Source of the DNA: a bacterium
GTDB lineage: Bacteria > BMS3Abin14
DNA length: 53,278 nt
Assembly (NCBI GenBank): GCA_029210965.1
Contig: JARGFZ010000017.1
Location: forward strand, 1 to 53,278
Reading direction: 5' to 3'
The notes under the pieces were generated by a model. That model was not told the origin of the DNA, did no database searches, and saw nothing but the letters and a program-made list of their open reading frames with translations. Shown piece by piece: positions 14,829 to 22,312 of this stretch. Made by a program: the position numbers and the translations under genes. Each line of letters begins with the position of its first letter. The stretch's first letter is position 1.

Positions 14829-16289
14829 CTAACTTCCTTCTACGATGGTGACGGTCTGGCCGTTGCTGTAGGTCCCGGAAGCCTTGAGCCCGCTGGGGAA
14901 CACCACATCCACCTGGTAATCGCCGGCCGCGGGTAGTCCGAAGTGAAGTTCCAGGGGAGCCTGGGAACAGAAACCGGTCATGGTCCTGACCTCCTGTACA
15001 CCGACGAGCTTCCCGGCGCTGGACACGCTCACTCTGGCGCCCACCGCATCGGCGTTGCTCACGGTCCCTTTGAGTTTGATCTTCAGGAAGCGACTGTCGT
15101 TCTGATCGTTGCGGTACAGGCGGTTGCTCACGCCCCAGTTGACCACGTAAAGATCAAGATCTCCATCGTTGTCGATATCGGCGAAGGCAGTCCCTTTGGT
15201 CCTTACAGTCTCGTTCTTGAGTTCCGGGTTCTGGTCGGCCACGTCTGTGAAAACCCCTGAACCGTCGTTAAGGTAGAGTTTATTGGCGAGTTTACAATCC
15301 CCTTCGTACAGATCCAGGTCACCGTCGTGATCCACGTCACCGAAAGACGGGCCCTTGCCCCAACCCTCATCGGCGAGGCCGGAAACCTCAGAAGCATCGG
15401 TAAAGACACCGGAGCCGTCGTTGAGAAACAGTTTATTGGAGCCGACATAGTTGGAGACGAAGAGATCGAAGTCACCGTCCCTGTCCACATCAGCGAAAGC
15501 GGCTCCCAGCCCCCAGTTCCCGTCGTCCACTCCTGATTCCCTGGAAACATTCCGGAAAGAACCGTCCCCCTTGTTCATATACAGATGATTGGGTTCACCG
15601 GCAGGATAACGTCCGTTGACCACATAAAGATCCTGGAAACCATCACCGTTAACGTCTGAGAAAACGGCACTCCAGCTCCAGCTGCGATCCCCCACTCCCG
15701 AGGTATCAGTGACGTCCTCGAAGGTCCCATCCCCATTATTCCGGTAAAGGGTATTTTTGGCCCCAACGCCGTAGTTAGCCAGGTAAAGATCCAGGAATCC
15801 ATCGTTATCCACATCCGCAAAAGCGGCGGAGTAGGTAAACTCCTTGGAACCGACACCCGCTTTTCGGGTCACATCCACAAAGCGCCCGTTCTCATTGAGC
15901 AGAAGCCTGTTGGCCTCGATCTCGTAACGGCCTCCCTTGACGATGTAAAGGTCCTGGTCCCCGTCGTTGTCAATGTCCCCGAAACACGAACCCATGGACA
16001 TGCCGCTGTCATCGAGCCTGTCACCCGCCTCCCGGGTAGCGGGCACGAAGGTACCGGTGCCATCGTTAAGGAAAAGGCCGTTCTCGCCCCCCTTGTTGGA
16101 AACGTACAGGTCCAGATCGCCATCCCCGTCAACGTCTGCAAAGGCAACACCCTTGCCGTGTCCCCTGTCACCAACCCCGGCCACATCGGTGATATCGGTA
16201 AACTGGAGAGCATAGGCAGCAGCTGGAAGAACCAGGAAGGCAAAAGCGATCGCCGCGTTACAGAATATAGATCTTCCCCTCAGCTTCAT
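14829..16289 (-). CDS. FG-GAP/VCBS-repeat protein with ASPIC/UnbV domain (CRTAC1-like)
   Basis: A 486-residue exported protein. The start is fixed by AAGGAGGAATTTC directly before ATG at 16289; the signal peptide is at about 8-28. Seven FG-GAP blades of the type FADVDGDGDLDLYVSN make a calcium-binding beta-propeller, and the C-terminal about 90 residues (RFLKIKLKGTVSNADAVGARV..., LELHFGLPAAGDYQVDVVFPSG) are an ASPIC/UnbV domain. This architecture is common in secreted proteins of environmental bacteria and binds ligands or other proteins; no enzyme activity is established. It stands alone behind its own candidate promoter. Confidence 0.88.
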   Translation of the reverse strand: MKLRGRSIFCNAAIAFAFLVLPAAAYALQFTDITDVAGVGDRGHGKGVAFADVDGDGDLDLYVSNKGGENGLFLNDGTGTFVPATREAGDRLDDSGMSMGSCFGDIDNDGDQDLYIVKGGRYEIEANRLLLNENGRFVDVTRKAGVGSKEFTYSAAFADVDNDGFLDLYLANYGVGAKNTLYRNNGDGTFEDVTDTSGVGDRSWSWSAVFSDVNGDGFQDLYVVNGRYPAGEPNHLYMNKGDGSFRNVSRESGVDDGNWGLGAAFADVDRDGDFDLFVSNYVGSNKLFLNDGSGVFTDASEVSGLADEGWGKGPSFGDVDHDGDLDLYEGDCKLANKLYLNDGSGVFTDVADQNPELKNETVRTKGTAFADIDNDGDLDLYVVNWGVSNRLYRNDQNDSRFLKIKLKGTVSNADAVGARVSVSSAGKLVGVQEVRTMTGFCSQAPLELHFGLPAAGDYQVDVVFPSGLKASGTYSNGQTVTIVEGS

Positions 16290-16328
16290 GAAATTCCTCC
16301 TTATTGTGCTCACATTATTTCGGTCTGC

Positions 16329-16364
16329 TTAGTAAAAAATAGTACCATAAACAGGCTGTTTCAA
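16329..16364 (-). promoter_or_regulatory. Candidate sigma70 promoter for the FG-GAP gene
   Basis: On the minus strand TTGAAA (16364-16359), 17 bases, then TATTTT (16341-16336). The predicted start of transcription near 16329 would leave a leader of about 40 bases with a strong AAGGAGG ribosome site. Confidence 0.45.
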
Positions 16365-16421
16365 AAAGATATGATATCTCCGGTGATCACTTTTCAAAAT
16401 TCCATAAGGCTCAACTGCGGT

Positions 16422-17375
16422 TCAGGTCACCAGCCTGAAAATCAGCCCTGTAGCAACTGCACCGGTAAGGCACAACCCCAGGTACAGATAGAACAGTCTG
16501 CGTTCGAACACTTTCCAGAGCACCAGGAGCGCCGGAATGCTGGTCACCGGCCCGGCTACCAGAAATGTAGCGGCCGCCCCCGGATCCATCCCCAGATCCA
16601 GCAACCCCCTTGTGATGGGTACTATCGGTATCTGGTGAGCGGGCAGCGGCGCTCCCAGGATCGCTGCCCACAGGAGCGAGGTCACACCCGAACCACCCGC
16701 GATGGATTTTATGGCATCCACCGGTACCGCAAGCTCCAGAACAACCTGCAGGGCAACCGCCAGAAGAAGGAACTTGCCGACGAACCACGATGTATCCCGG
16801 GCCCGCTCCAGAAAAAACAGTACCTTGCTGTCCCTCTGCTTCACAACCATGGTGGGAACCGTGATGTCGTTGGCACACGCTATATCGTAGGCGGAGGCCA
16901 GGGACCCGTCTTCCTCGAAAACAGGCTTGATCCTGACAATATCCTTTGAAAAATTACTACGTTTTTCAAGGATATATGTTACGCCACCCACCAGGAAACC
17001 CATGCCCACGGCACTGACGATCTTGGTCCACGCCAGAGCGGGCCCCAGGCCTGCCCAGGTGATCGTCAACGCATCGGGACTCATGAGGGGAGATGTGGCG
17101 AGAAGGGCCAGCAGTGGGGGGAGAGGAACACCTGACAGGGCCAGGGGAATGACGATGGGCAGGACGCCGCAGGCACACAGGGGGCTGAAAACCCCCAGGA
17201 AAACAGCCAGGGGAATGGTAGCGGCCCCTGAATCCCTCATGTAGGCCCGAAGCTTAAGATCCCATTTGAATGTCTTGATAGTGGCGGCAAGGCCTACCCC
17301 AAGGATAAAGGCTGGAAGGAGCTGATAAAGCTCCCTTCCGTACATCCCGATCGCTTCAAGGATCAACCTGTTCAA
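16422..17375 (-). CDS. ArsP/DUF318-family membrane permease
   Basis: A 317-residue integral membrane protein with about eight hydrophobic segments. The SPLCACGVLPIVIPLALSG stretch near residue 65 matches the CxCG motif of the permease family (DUF318) that includes ArsP, which exports organoarsenicals; other members are linked to heavy metals. A second family-like segment, GAPLPAHQIPIVPITRGL, lies near residue 240. The start is a TTG two bases after the stop of the FmdE-like gene; an ATG ten codons later is possible. Its place behind the FmdE-like and AAA-like genes suggests that the three handle one metal or small molecule. Substrate unknown. Confidence 0.8.
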   Translation of the reverse strand: MNRLILEAIGMYGRELYQLLPAFILGVGLAATIKTFKWDLKLRAYMRDSGAATIPLAVFLGVFSPLCACGVLPIVIPLALSGVPLPPLLALLATSPLMSPDALTITWAGLGPALAWTKIVSAVGMGFLVGGVTYILEKRSNFSKDIVRIKPVFEEDGSLASAYDIACANDITVPTMVVKQRDSKVLFFLERARDTSWFVGKFLLLAVALQVVLELAVPVDAIKSIAGGSGVTSLLWAAILGAPLPAHQIPIVPITRGLLDLGMDPGAAATFLVAGPVTSIPALLVLWKVFERRLFYLYLGLCLTGAVATGLIFRLVT

Positions 17376-17377
17376 GA

Positions 17378-17839
17378 TCAGTTCCCGGGAAACCCGCTGA
17401 TGGTGCCCATATCCACTACGGCCTCTGTCTCAAGGATCTCCTCATCGGGCGCCGATGTGAACATTTCCATCAGGGCAGACCTGCTCTCGGGTGTTTTTTC
17501 TTTCCGTATCTGCTCCAGAAGCTGCGGCCTCGGTAAGACCATGACACCCTCCCGGGCCCCTTCCACAGTAAGGATGAAAGAAAAGTTCCGGCCCCTCAGC
17601 AGGACCAGGTTCTGGTTCCCCCAGGTGCATCCGGTAAAGATCTGGATGCCGTCGATGGCGCATCCGTATCCCCTGTAATAACCGTAGAGGTGGAGGGCAT
17701 CACCCGGGATTGCGACCAGCTGCCGGGCCGTTTTCGCTGTCCTGGCGCCCAGGAGGACCATGGGGCACAGGTGCCCGTGGACCTGTTCGATAAGAGCCAG
17801 GTCGGTCTCAGAAAGCGTAGTGGTGAGGGCAGTCGTCAC
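17378..17839 (-). CDS. FmdE-like protein
   Basis: A 153-residue cytoplasmic protein with the FmdE-type motifs HGHLCPMVLLGARTAKTA at about residues 22-39 and GYGCAIDGIQIFTGCTWGN at about 60-78. These supply His and Cys residues that bind metal in the family named after formylmethanofuran dehydrogenase subunit E. Many bacterial members occur without that enzyme. The GTG start at 17839 follows GGGAG at a 7-base spacing and overlaps the AAA-like gene by 32 bases; an extended frame upstream is only that overlap. The metal and partner are unknown. Confidence 0.82.
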   Translation of the reverse strand: MTTALTTTLSETDLALIEQVHGHLCPMVLLGARTAKTARQLVAIPGDALHLYGYYRGYGCAIDGIQIFTGCTWGNQNLVLLRGRNFSFILTVEGAREGVMVLPRPQLLEQIRKEKTPESRSALMEMFTSAPDEEILETEAVVDMGTISGFPGN

Positions 17840-18689
17840 GGTAGATCTCCCAGTATTTCTCATACATATCGGGCGAGATCCAGGGCTCCACCTGCCCGGC
17901 CGCCACAACGAAATCATCCATTTCAACCTTGTCCGAATCCCGTTGTACAGCGTTCAAAACGGCTCTTTTACATAGGTTTTCTATGTCCCAACCAACGAAA
18001 CCTTCCGTGATCTCAGCCAGTCGGGTAATGTCCACCTCCCCGCCAAGGGTCGGGATCCTCTCTATGTAGATCTTCAGCATCGCCTCCCTGTCTTTTCCGG
18101 TGGTGGGGGCTACGAATATCTTTCGATTAAAGCGGCTTTTCTCTTTGATAATGGCCTGATCAACCGCATCCACCCGGTAGGCTGAACCAACCAGCATAAT
18201 ATCATCCCGGTCATGGATACCATCGATCTCCCGTATGAACACCTCCGTGAGCGCCTTGTCCGCAAAAGTGGGTGGTTTACCCCTGAAATTACCCGGGCCC
18301 CACTCATAATCCGCACCGGCCCTTGGCGCCAGCCACTCCGTATCGGAAATGTAAAGGACGCAGGGAGCCTCGTGTTTGGCGTCATGGAAGGCCTGCTGAA
18401 GCTCGTCGGGCTTGCCGAGCATCTCCTGCCCTGAGACATATACATAGGAAACTCCTGCCTCCGTGGCGGCAGCTTCGGCCAGCATGGTGATACCTACACC
18501 CAACGGCCCCCAAATGAGTACACCAGACGGGAGGGTAAGGTGGTGTTTGGCCAGCTGTTCCTTTTTCTTCAAGGGAAGGCTCACCATCTCTTTGACATGC
18601 TGCTTGGGTCCCTCCAGGCCTCCGATATCGTCCCAGGTCATGGTGGGATCCTTGACTTCATAGTAGATGCGGTTGAGTTTACGATGCAA
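17808..18689 (-). CDS. Degenerate AAA-family (CDC48-like) pseudo-ATPase
   Basis: A 293-residue single AAA module. The fold is clear: WDDIGGLEGPKQHVKEMVSLPL at about 19-40, a sensor-like GSAYRVDAVDQAI, and a C-terminal helical domain ITEGFVGWDIENLCKRAV. But the Walker A motif reads GPLGVGIT (residues 61-68, lysine replaced by isoleucine), and Walker B reads VLYISDTEW (the DE pair is gone). An arginine in EKSRFNRK remains at the arginine-finger position. It therefore probably neither binds nor hydrolyses ATP normally and may act as a scaffold or regulator. It overlaps the FmdE-like gene by 32 bases. Confidence 0.8.
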   Translation of the reverse strand: MHRKLNRIYYEVKDPTMTWDDIGGLEGPKQHVKEMVSLPLKKKEQLAKHHLTLPSGVLIWGPLGVGITMLAEAAATEAGVSYVYVSGQEMLGKPDELQQAFHDAKHEAPCVLYISDTEWLAPRAGADYEWGPGNFRGKPPTFADKALTEVFIREIDGIHDRDDIMLVGSAYRVDAVDQAIIKEKSRFNRKIFVAPTTGKDREAMLKIYIERIPTLGGEVDITRLAEITEGFVGWDIENLCKRAVLNAVQRDSDKVEMDDFVVAAGQVEPWISPDMYEKYWEIYRDDCPHHYAF

Positions 18690-18914
18690 AGTGTACGCTC
18701 CTTAGCGATTGTAGAAGGATGAATAGTTAAGGAGGAAGAAGGAATATCACATTAGTTTCTTATATTCCAGAGACCCATGCAGGGTCGGGCCTGATTTGGG
18801 AAATTACAGTAAAAGGATCACTTTCGATTTTCTTTCACCCTTCATCCTTCGTCCTTCATCCTTCATCCTTCCTCATTCCTCATTCCCACGTATTATACAT
18901 TTCCCGTGCCAAAT
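18690..18914. repeat. Gap with TTCATCC heptad tract
   Basis: The tract at 18834-18890 (TTCATCCTTCGTCCTTCATC and on, with CTCATTCCTCATTCC) has a 7-base period. The rest of the gap shows no gene. It separates the UbiU/UbiV-like genes from the AAA-like gene. Confidence 0.7.
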
Positions 18915-19706
18915 TCAGGCTTTTCTGTCGTAAATGAATCTATCCACACAATCCGGCAATTCCAACTCGTCAATCTTCACATCGACCCGCTCGAGGATGG
19001 CCCTTCCTCTCAGGAGGAGAGGCCCCTTGAGCGCAGGACTGGTCATCACGATATCCTTATGGGCAGTACAGGTGCGTCCGCAGTCCTTTATGGGGTTCCA
19101 AACTCCTTTATCCTCTTTATAGAGCCAGGAACATGCCCCTGACACCGCAATCAGGCGCGTGTCCCGGTGAAAGGAAAACAGGAACCCGTCCATATCCGGC
19201 AGCGGCAGCCAGTGCCTGGGGGGATCCAGTTCAATACGATCGACCCCTTTGACCTTGAGAAAGGCAAGAAACGGACTATCGTACAGAGGTCCCCAGGCAA
19301 AATACCGTCTTGTGGGAAGATCGGATTCATCCCGGGAGTCGAAGACTCCAGGTCCCCTTCGAAACCTCATCAGCAATCGGCCTGCAGTGATCCCAACCCC
19401 CTCCATGCCCCCCGCCTCATCGCCAAGCTCATTAAGGACTCCCCAGTCGTTGACCACCACCTCGCCCCATCCATGGGAAACCGCAGTGGTAACGGCATTC
19501 AGCACATCGGCAACCTCGTCCGGCCCCGCGACGGGGGTCACCAGGCTTAAGGCGGCAGGATCCATTTGTCGGGACAGGTGCCGAACTTTCCCGGCAGAGG
19601 GAACCAGCTGCGGGCAAAACTCAGACCCGATCCTGATACCATCGAACCCTTCCGGCAGCGAATCCCTTTCCCGGCCCTCAAGGTAGCTTGACCTGATCCC
19701 AGTCAT
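18915..19706 (-). CDS. UbiV-like U32-family protein
   Basis: A 263-residue protein resembling UbiV. It has the expected cysteine layout for a 4Fe-4S cluster: one Cys early in GSEFCPQLVPS, then TRLIAVSGACSWLYKED...DCGRTC with C-x16-C-x3-C, aligning with the UbiV segment that reads LAYSARC...CETCC. UbiV works with UbiU in oxygen-independent hydroxylation of ubiquinone precursors, with prephenate as oxygen donor in E. coli. The start overlaps the stop of the UbiU-like gene as TGATG; an in-frame ATG two codons further upstream is also possible. Whether the product here is a quinone is not shown. Confidence 0.72.
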   Translation of the reverse strand: MTGIRSSYLEGRERDSLPEGFDGIRIGSEFCPQLVPSAGKVRHLSRQMDPAALSLVTPVAGPDEVADVLNAVTTAVSHGWGEVVVNDWGVLNELGDEAGGMEGVGITAGRLLMRFRRGPGVFDSRDESDLPTRRYFAWGPLYDSPFLAFLKVKGVDRIELDPPRHWLPLPDMDGFLFSFHRDTRLIAVSGACSWLYKEDKGVWNPIKDCGRTCTAHKDIVMTSPALKGPLLLRGRAILERVDVKIDELELPDCVDRFIYDRKA

Positions 19707-20707
19707 CAACATCCTGGTCCCTGCCCACATGGGTCAACGTCAGGGTAGTAGCAGTTATGCTCGCAGCAACGGCGGCCGTACAGCCTTTGGTAACTCTCCC
19801 TGCATGCTCTGAACCAGGCCTCATTGGGGTGGGCAGGCACCTCTTTCAGAAGTCGGCCTAGCTGTCCCACAAGCTGAAGTTTGCGCTGCAAGGGAGCCCC
19901 TCTACCAACAACCTTGAAGGTGGAAACACCAGCGGCCTTCAGTGCCGGGAGGGCGCACAAACCGCAGCCGTCCCGCCTGTCGCTTTTCCTGATCCCGGAA
20001 AAGTGGCCCGAGATGTTTAGCGGCGGGCGATCCCCGGCTTCATCAGCCAGGTCCCATTCCCATTCGCAAGGCCATCGCCTGTCCGGGCTGTCGTGGAGGA
20101 AGGTGCAGATCCCTTCGATATTAGGGCACTTGCCCACAAGGATAAAAGCCTCGTACTCCACCGAAGGCATGGCCCCTGTCAGGGCAGAGATCTGTTCAAG
20201 GTTCAGAAACCTGGGGAGGATGACTCTGGTGATCCCCTGGTCGACATAAAAACGCACGGAGTGGGCATTGGCGGCGATCCCCATGGTACTCAGATGCAGA
20301 GGGAGTTCGATCCCCTCATCTCCGAGACGGACAATAAGTCCCGGATCAGCTACGATGAGAGCCCCTATACCGGCATGGGCTGCCCAGCGGGCCAACTCAA
20401 CAACGAGGGGCATCTGCTCATCCATGTAAAACGGTGCGTTCAGGGTCAGGGCGAAGGCCCCGCCGTGCTCCCTGGTTTTAAGAACTGCATCCTCCAGTTG
20501 GGCCATGTCGGGGAACTGGGCACTTTCAAAGGTTCTCTGGTTGAGTAGGACCGTTGAGGGGAACCGATCTGCCCATTCGATGGGAAGAACGCCACCGTAC
20601 AGCCAGTGCGCGCCCGCCTCCATGAGGGGTGTTACCTCCTCGATGGCGTTCACGGGTGCGAGAATTTCTGGCTGCGTGTTGTCAGCACGACTGATCTCAG
20701 ATCTCAT
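19706..20707 (-). CDS. UbiU-like U32-family protein
   Basis: A 333-residue member of the U32 'peptidase' family. Signature: PEILAPVNAIEEV at the N-terminus and a cysteine cluster KCPNIEGIC (C-x6-C), then C twelve residues on in RRWPCEWEW, and GCGLCALPALKAAG followed by TFKVVGRGA, the layout that holds a 4Fe-4S cluster in UbiU. Extra cysteines (RRCCEHNCYYPDVDPC) sit at the C-terminus. The ATG lies in an ATCTCAN heptad tract; the first 13 residues are repeat-encoded. It forms a coupled pair with the UbiV-like gene. Roles in RNA hydroxylation (as in RlhA or TrhP) are alternatives to quinone synthesis. Confidence 0.78.
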   Translation of the reverse strand: MRSEISRADNTQPEILAPVNAIEEVTPLMEAGAHWLYGGVLPIEWADRFPSTVLLNQRTFESAQFPDMAQLEDAVLKTREHGGAFALTLNAPFYMDEQMPLVVELARWAAHAGIGALIVADPGLIVRLGDEGIELPLHLSTMGIAANAHSVRFYVDQGITRVILPRFLNLEQISALTGAMPSVEYEAFILVGKCPNIEGICTFLHDSPDRRWPCEWEWDLADEAGDRPPLNISGHFSGIRKSDRRDGCGLCALPALKAAGVSTFKVVGRGAPLQRKLQLVGQLGRLLKEVPAHPNEAWFRACRESYQRLYGRRCCEHNCYYPDVDPCGQGPGC

Positions 20708-20970
20708 ATCTCAAATCTCATATACTCGCTTCGCTCGAGTTCCATGTTCCAGGTTCCACGTTCCGACTTTCAGCCTATCGTCATTCCGGGCCGAGTGAAA
20801 TGATGACCCGGAATCCAGCCTTATGCTGTGGATTCCGGATAATCACGACCTGTCGTGATTTCCGGAATGACACCGCGCTATTTTTGCACCTCGACACTTC
20901 GATACCTAGATACATAGATACATAGATACTTGATTTCTCCCATACTCCCACGCTCCCCTGAACCCCCGCG
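20693..20970. repeat. Gap with four kinds of repeat
   Basis: ATCTCAN heptads at 20693-20723, TTCCANG heptads at 20739-20767 (TTCCATGTTCCAGGTTCCAC), palindromes at 20780-20818 and 20829-20872, a GATACATA octad run at 20893-20935, and GCGTCNCC octads from about 20960 that continue into the 3' end of the methylase gene. No gene is supported. Confidence 0.7.
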
Positions 20971-21774
20971 TCACCGCGTCCCCGTGTCCCCGCGTCCGCC
21001 TTTCTTCTTGTTCCAGAATTTTTCCTTCCTCTTGTTCCAGAAGGTCGGATCTGATTTTGCTGTAAGCACATCACCCACGATGATGATGGCCAGGGACGGG
21101 TCACCGGAAACAAGTCCGAAAATATCATCCTCCCCCACCACCTCGGCCATGGTGGAAACGGTACACCGGTAAACCTTTTCACCTTCCATCCCCACACGGG
21201 ACAGGATGGCCGCAGGAGTCTCGGGTGCAAACCCTCCGGACAGCTCCTCAGCCAACTGCTCCAGCGGGCGGTTGTTCATGTAGAGAACCATTGTTCCGGC
21301 GGCCCTGGCAAGCCGGCCTAGATCCATGGCATCACCCGCTTTATCGATATGCTTGGGGCTGGTGAGAACAACGGAGTGACTGACACCCGGCATGTCCAGG
21401 GTCTGTTTGATGAGAGCAGCAGCAGCGTTTAAAGTCCCCACCCCGGCGATGACTTTCGATCTCTCGGCAAAATGCTCGACGATGGGCAGGAAGGGTGAAA
21501 AAACCGTAATGTCCCCCGGCACGAGAAAGCCCACCGGAGCGGATCGGGACGCCTCGTCAATCTCCTGGATAAGCTCCTCAAACACCCTTTCGAGGGGGTC
21601 TGACACAGTCATGCCTGAAAGCAGCCTGGCAAAGGTTTCCGGATAGGGGTCGACAGCATAAACGAGAGAACATCTGGCCAGGGCTTCACTCCCCTCCAGG
21701 GTGAGGTATTTCGCGTCACCCGGGCCTGCGCCGATGAAGTAGATGGGGTGGGGTTTTTTGTTATTTAGTGTCAT
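20971..21774 (-). CDS. SAM-dependent tetrapyrrole methylase family protein
   Basis: A 267-residue protein with the family's N-terminal motif IYFIGAGPGDAKYLTLEGSE, then PVGFLVPGDITVFSP and the later TMVLYMNNRPLEQL and GLVSGDPSLAIIIVGDV segments. It resembles the cobalamin-pathway methylases (CobM/CobI type) but no other corrin gene is present, so its substrate cannot be assigned. The last 12 or so residues (KKKGGRGDTGTR) are encoded by the octad repeat next to the gene, and FWNKRKEKFWNKKK just before is a small duplication, so the natural C-terminus may have been extended. Confidence 0.8.
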   Translation of the reverse strand: MTLNNKKPHPIYFIGAGPGDAKYLTLEGSEALARCSLVYAVDPYPETFARLLSGMTVSDPLERVFEELIQEIDEASRSAPVGFLVPGDITVFSPFLPIVEHFAERSKVIAGVGTLNAAAALIKQTLDMPGVSHSVVLTSPKHIDKAGDAMDLGRLARAAGTMVLYMNNRPLEQLAEELSGGFAPETPAAILSRVGMEGEKVYRCTVSTMAEVVGEDDIFGLVSGDPSLAIIIVGDVLTAKSDPTFWNKRKEKFWNKKKGGRGDTGTR

Positions 21775-22312
21775 ATTTTAAATACCAAACAGCTAAAAGC
21801 CTTAACGCAGAGGGCCGCATGAAGCGCCATTTTACAGGCGCTGTCGCCGAGGGCCGCGGTTAAACCGATATCAACATTGCGTCCATTTCTACTGGGTAAC
21901 TGTCTTCCTATATGGTCAGAAACATGGTTACTATCGCAGCCATGTTTTAACCTGGATTTAGCTTTTCTCTGTGTCCTCAATAACTCTGTGGTGAAAACCA
22001 TCGTTTCAATAGTAACCATGCCTTTAACCAGGACTAAGGGTTTAAACAGCGGCCCTTTGCGGTGCAGCCTGAAATGGCTGCTCTGCGGTCCTCAGCATTA
22101 AAGCTCTGATCGCTTTTACAGGATCCGCGCTTTCAGTTTAAGGTTTTGCCCTTTCACCAAGTCGCTCAGTCGCCAAATCTAAAATCTCCCCGCCTCTCGG
22201 GTCTTTCCCCCCCTCCAACTCTATCCCCGTGTCTCCGCGTCCCCATGTCTCCGCGTCTACGTGTCACCGTGTCCCCGCCTGCCCTGAGCAAACGTCAGTG
22301 CGTCGATGGGTG
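21775..22312. repeat. Gap with dispersed units and octad tract, no gene
   Basis: Near 21960-22020 lies a copy of the CTGTGGTGAAAACCATCG...AATAGTAACC unit, with 'ctgcggtcctc..cattaaagc' units around it. From about 22213 to 22330 runs a GYGTCNCC octad tract (GTGTCTCCGCGTCCCCATGT and on) that continues into the end of the next gene. No cobalamin or other riboswitch was seen. Confidence 0.65.
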
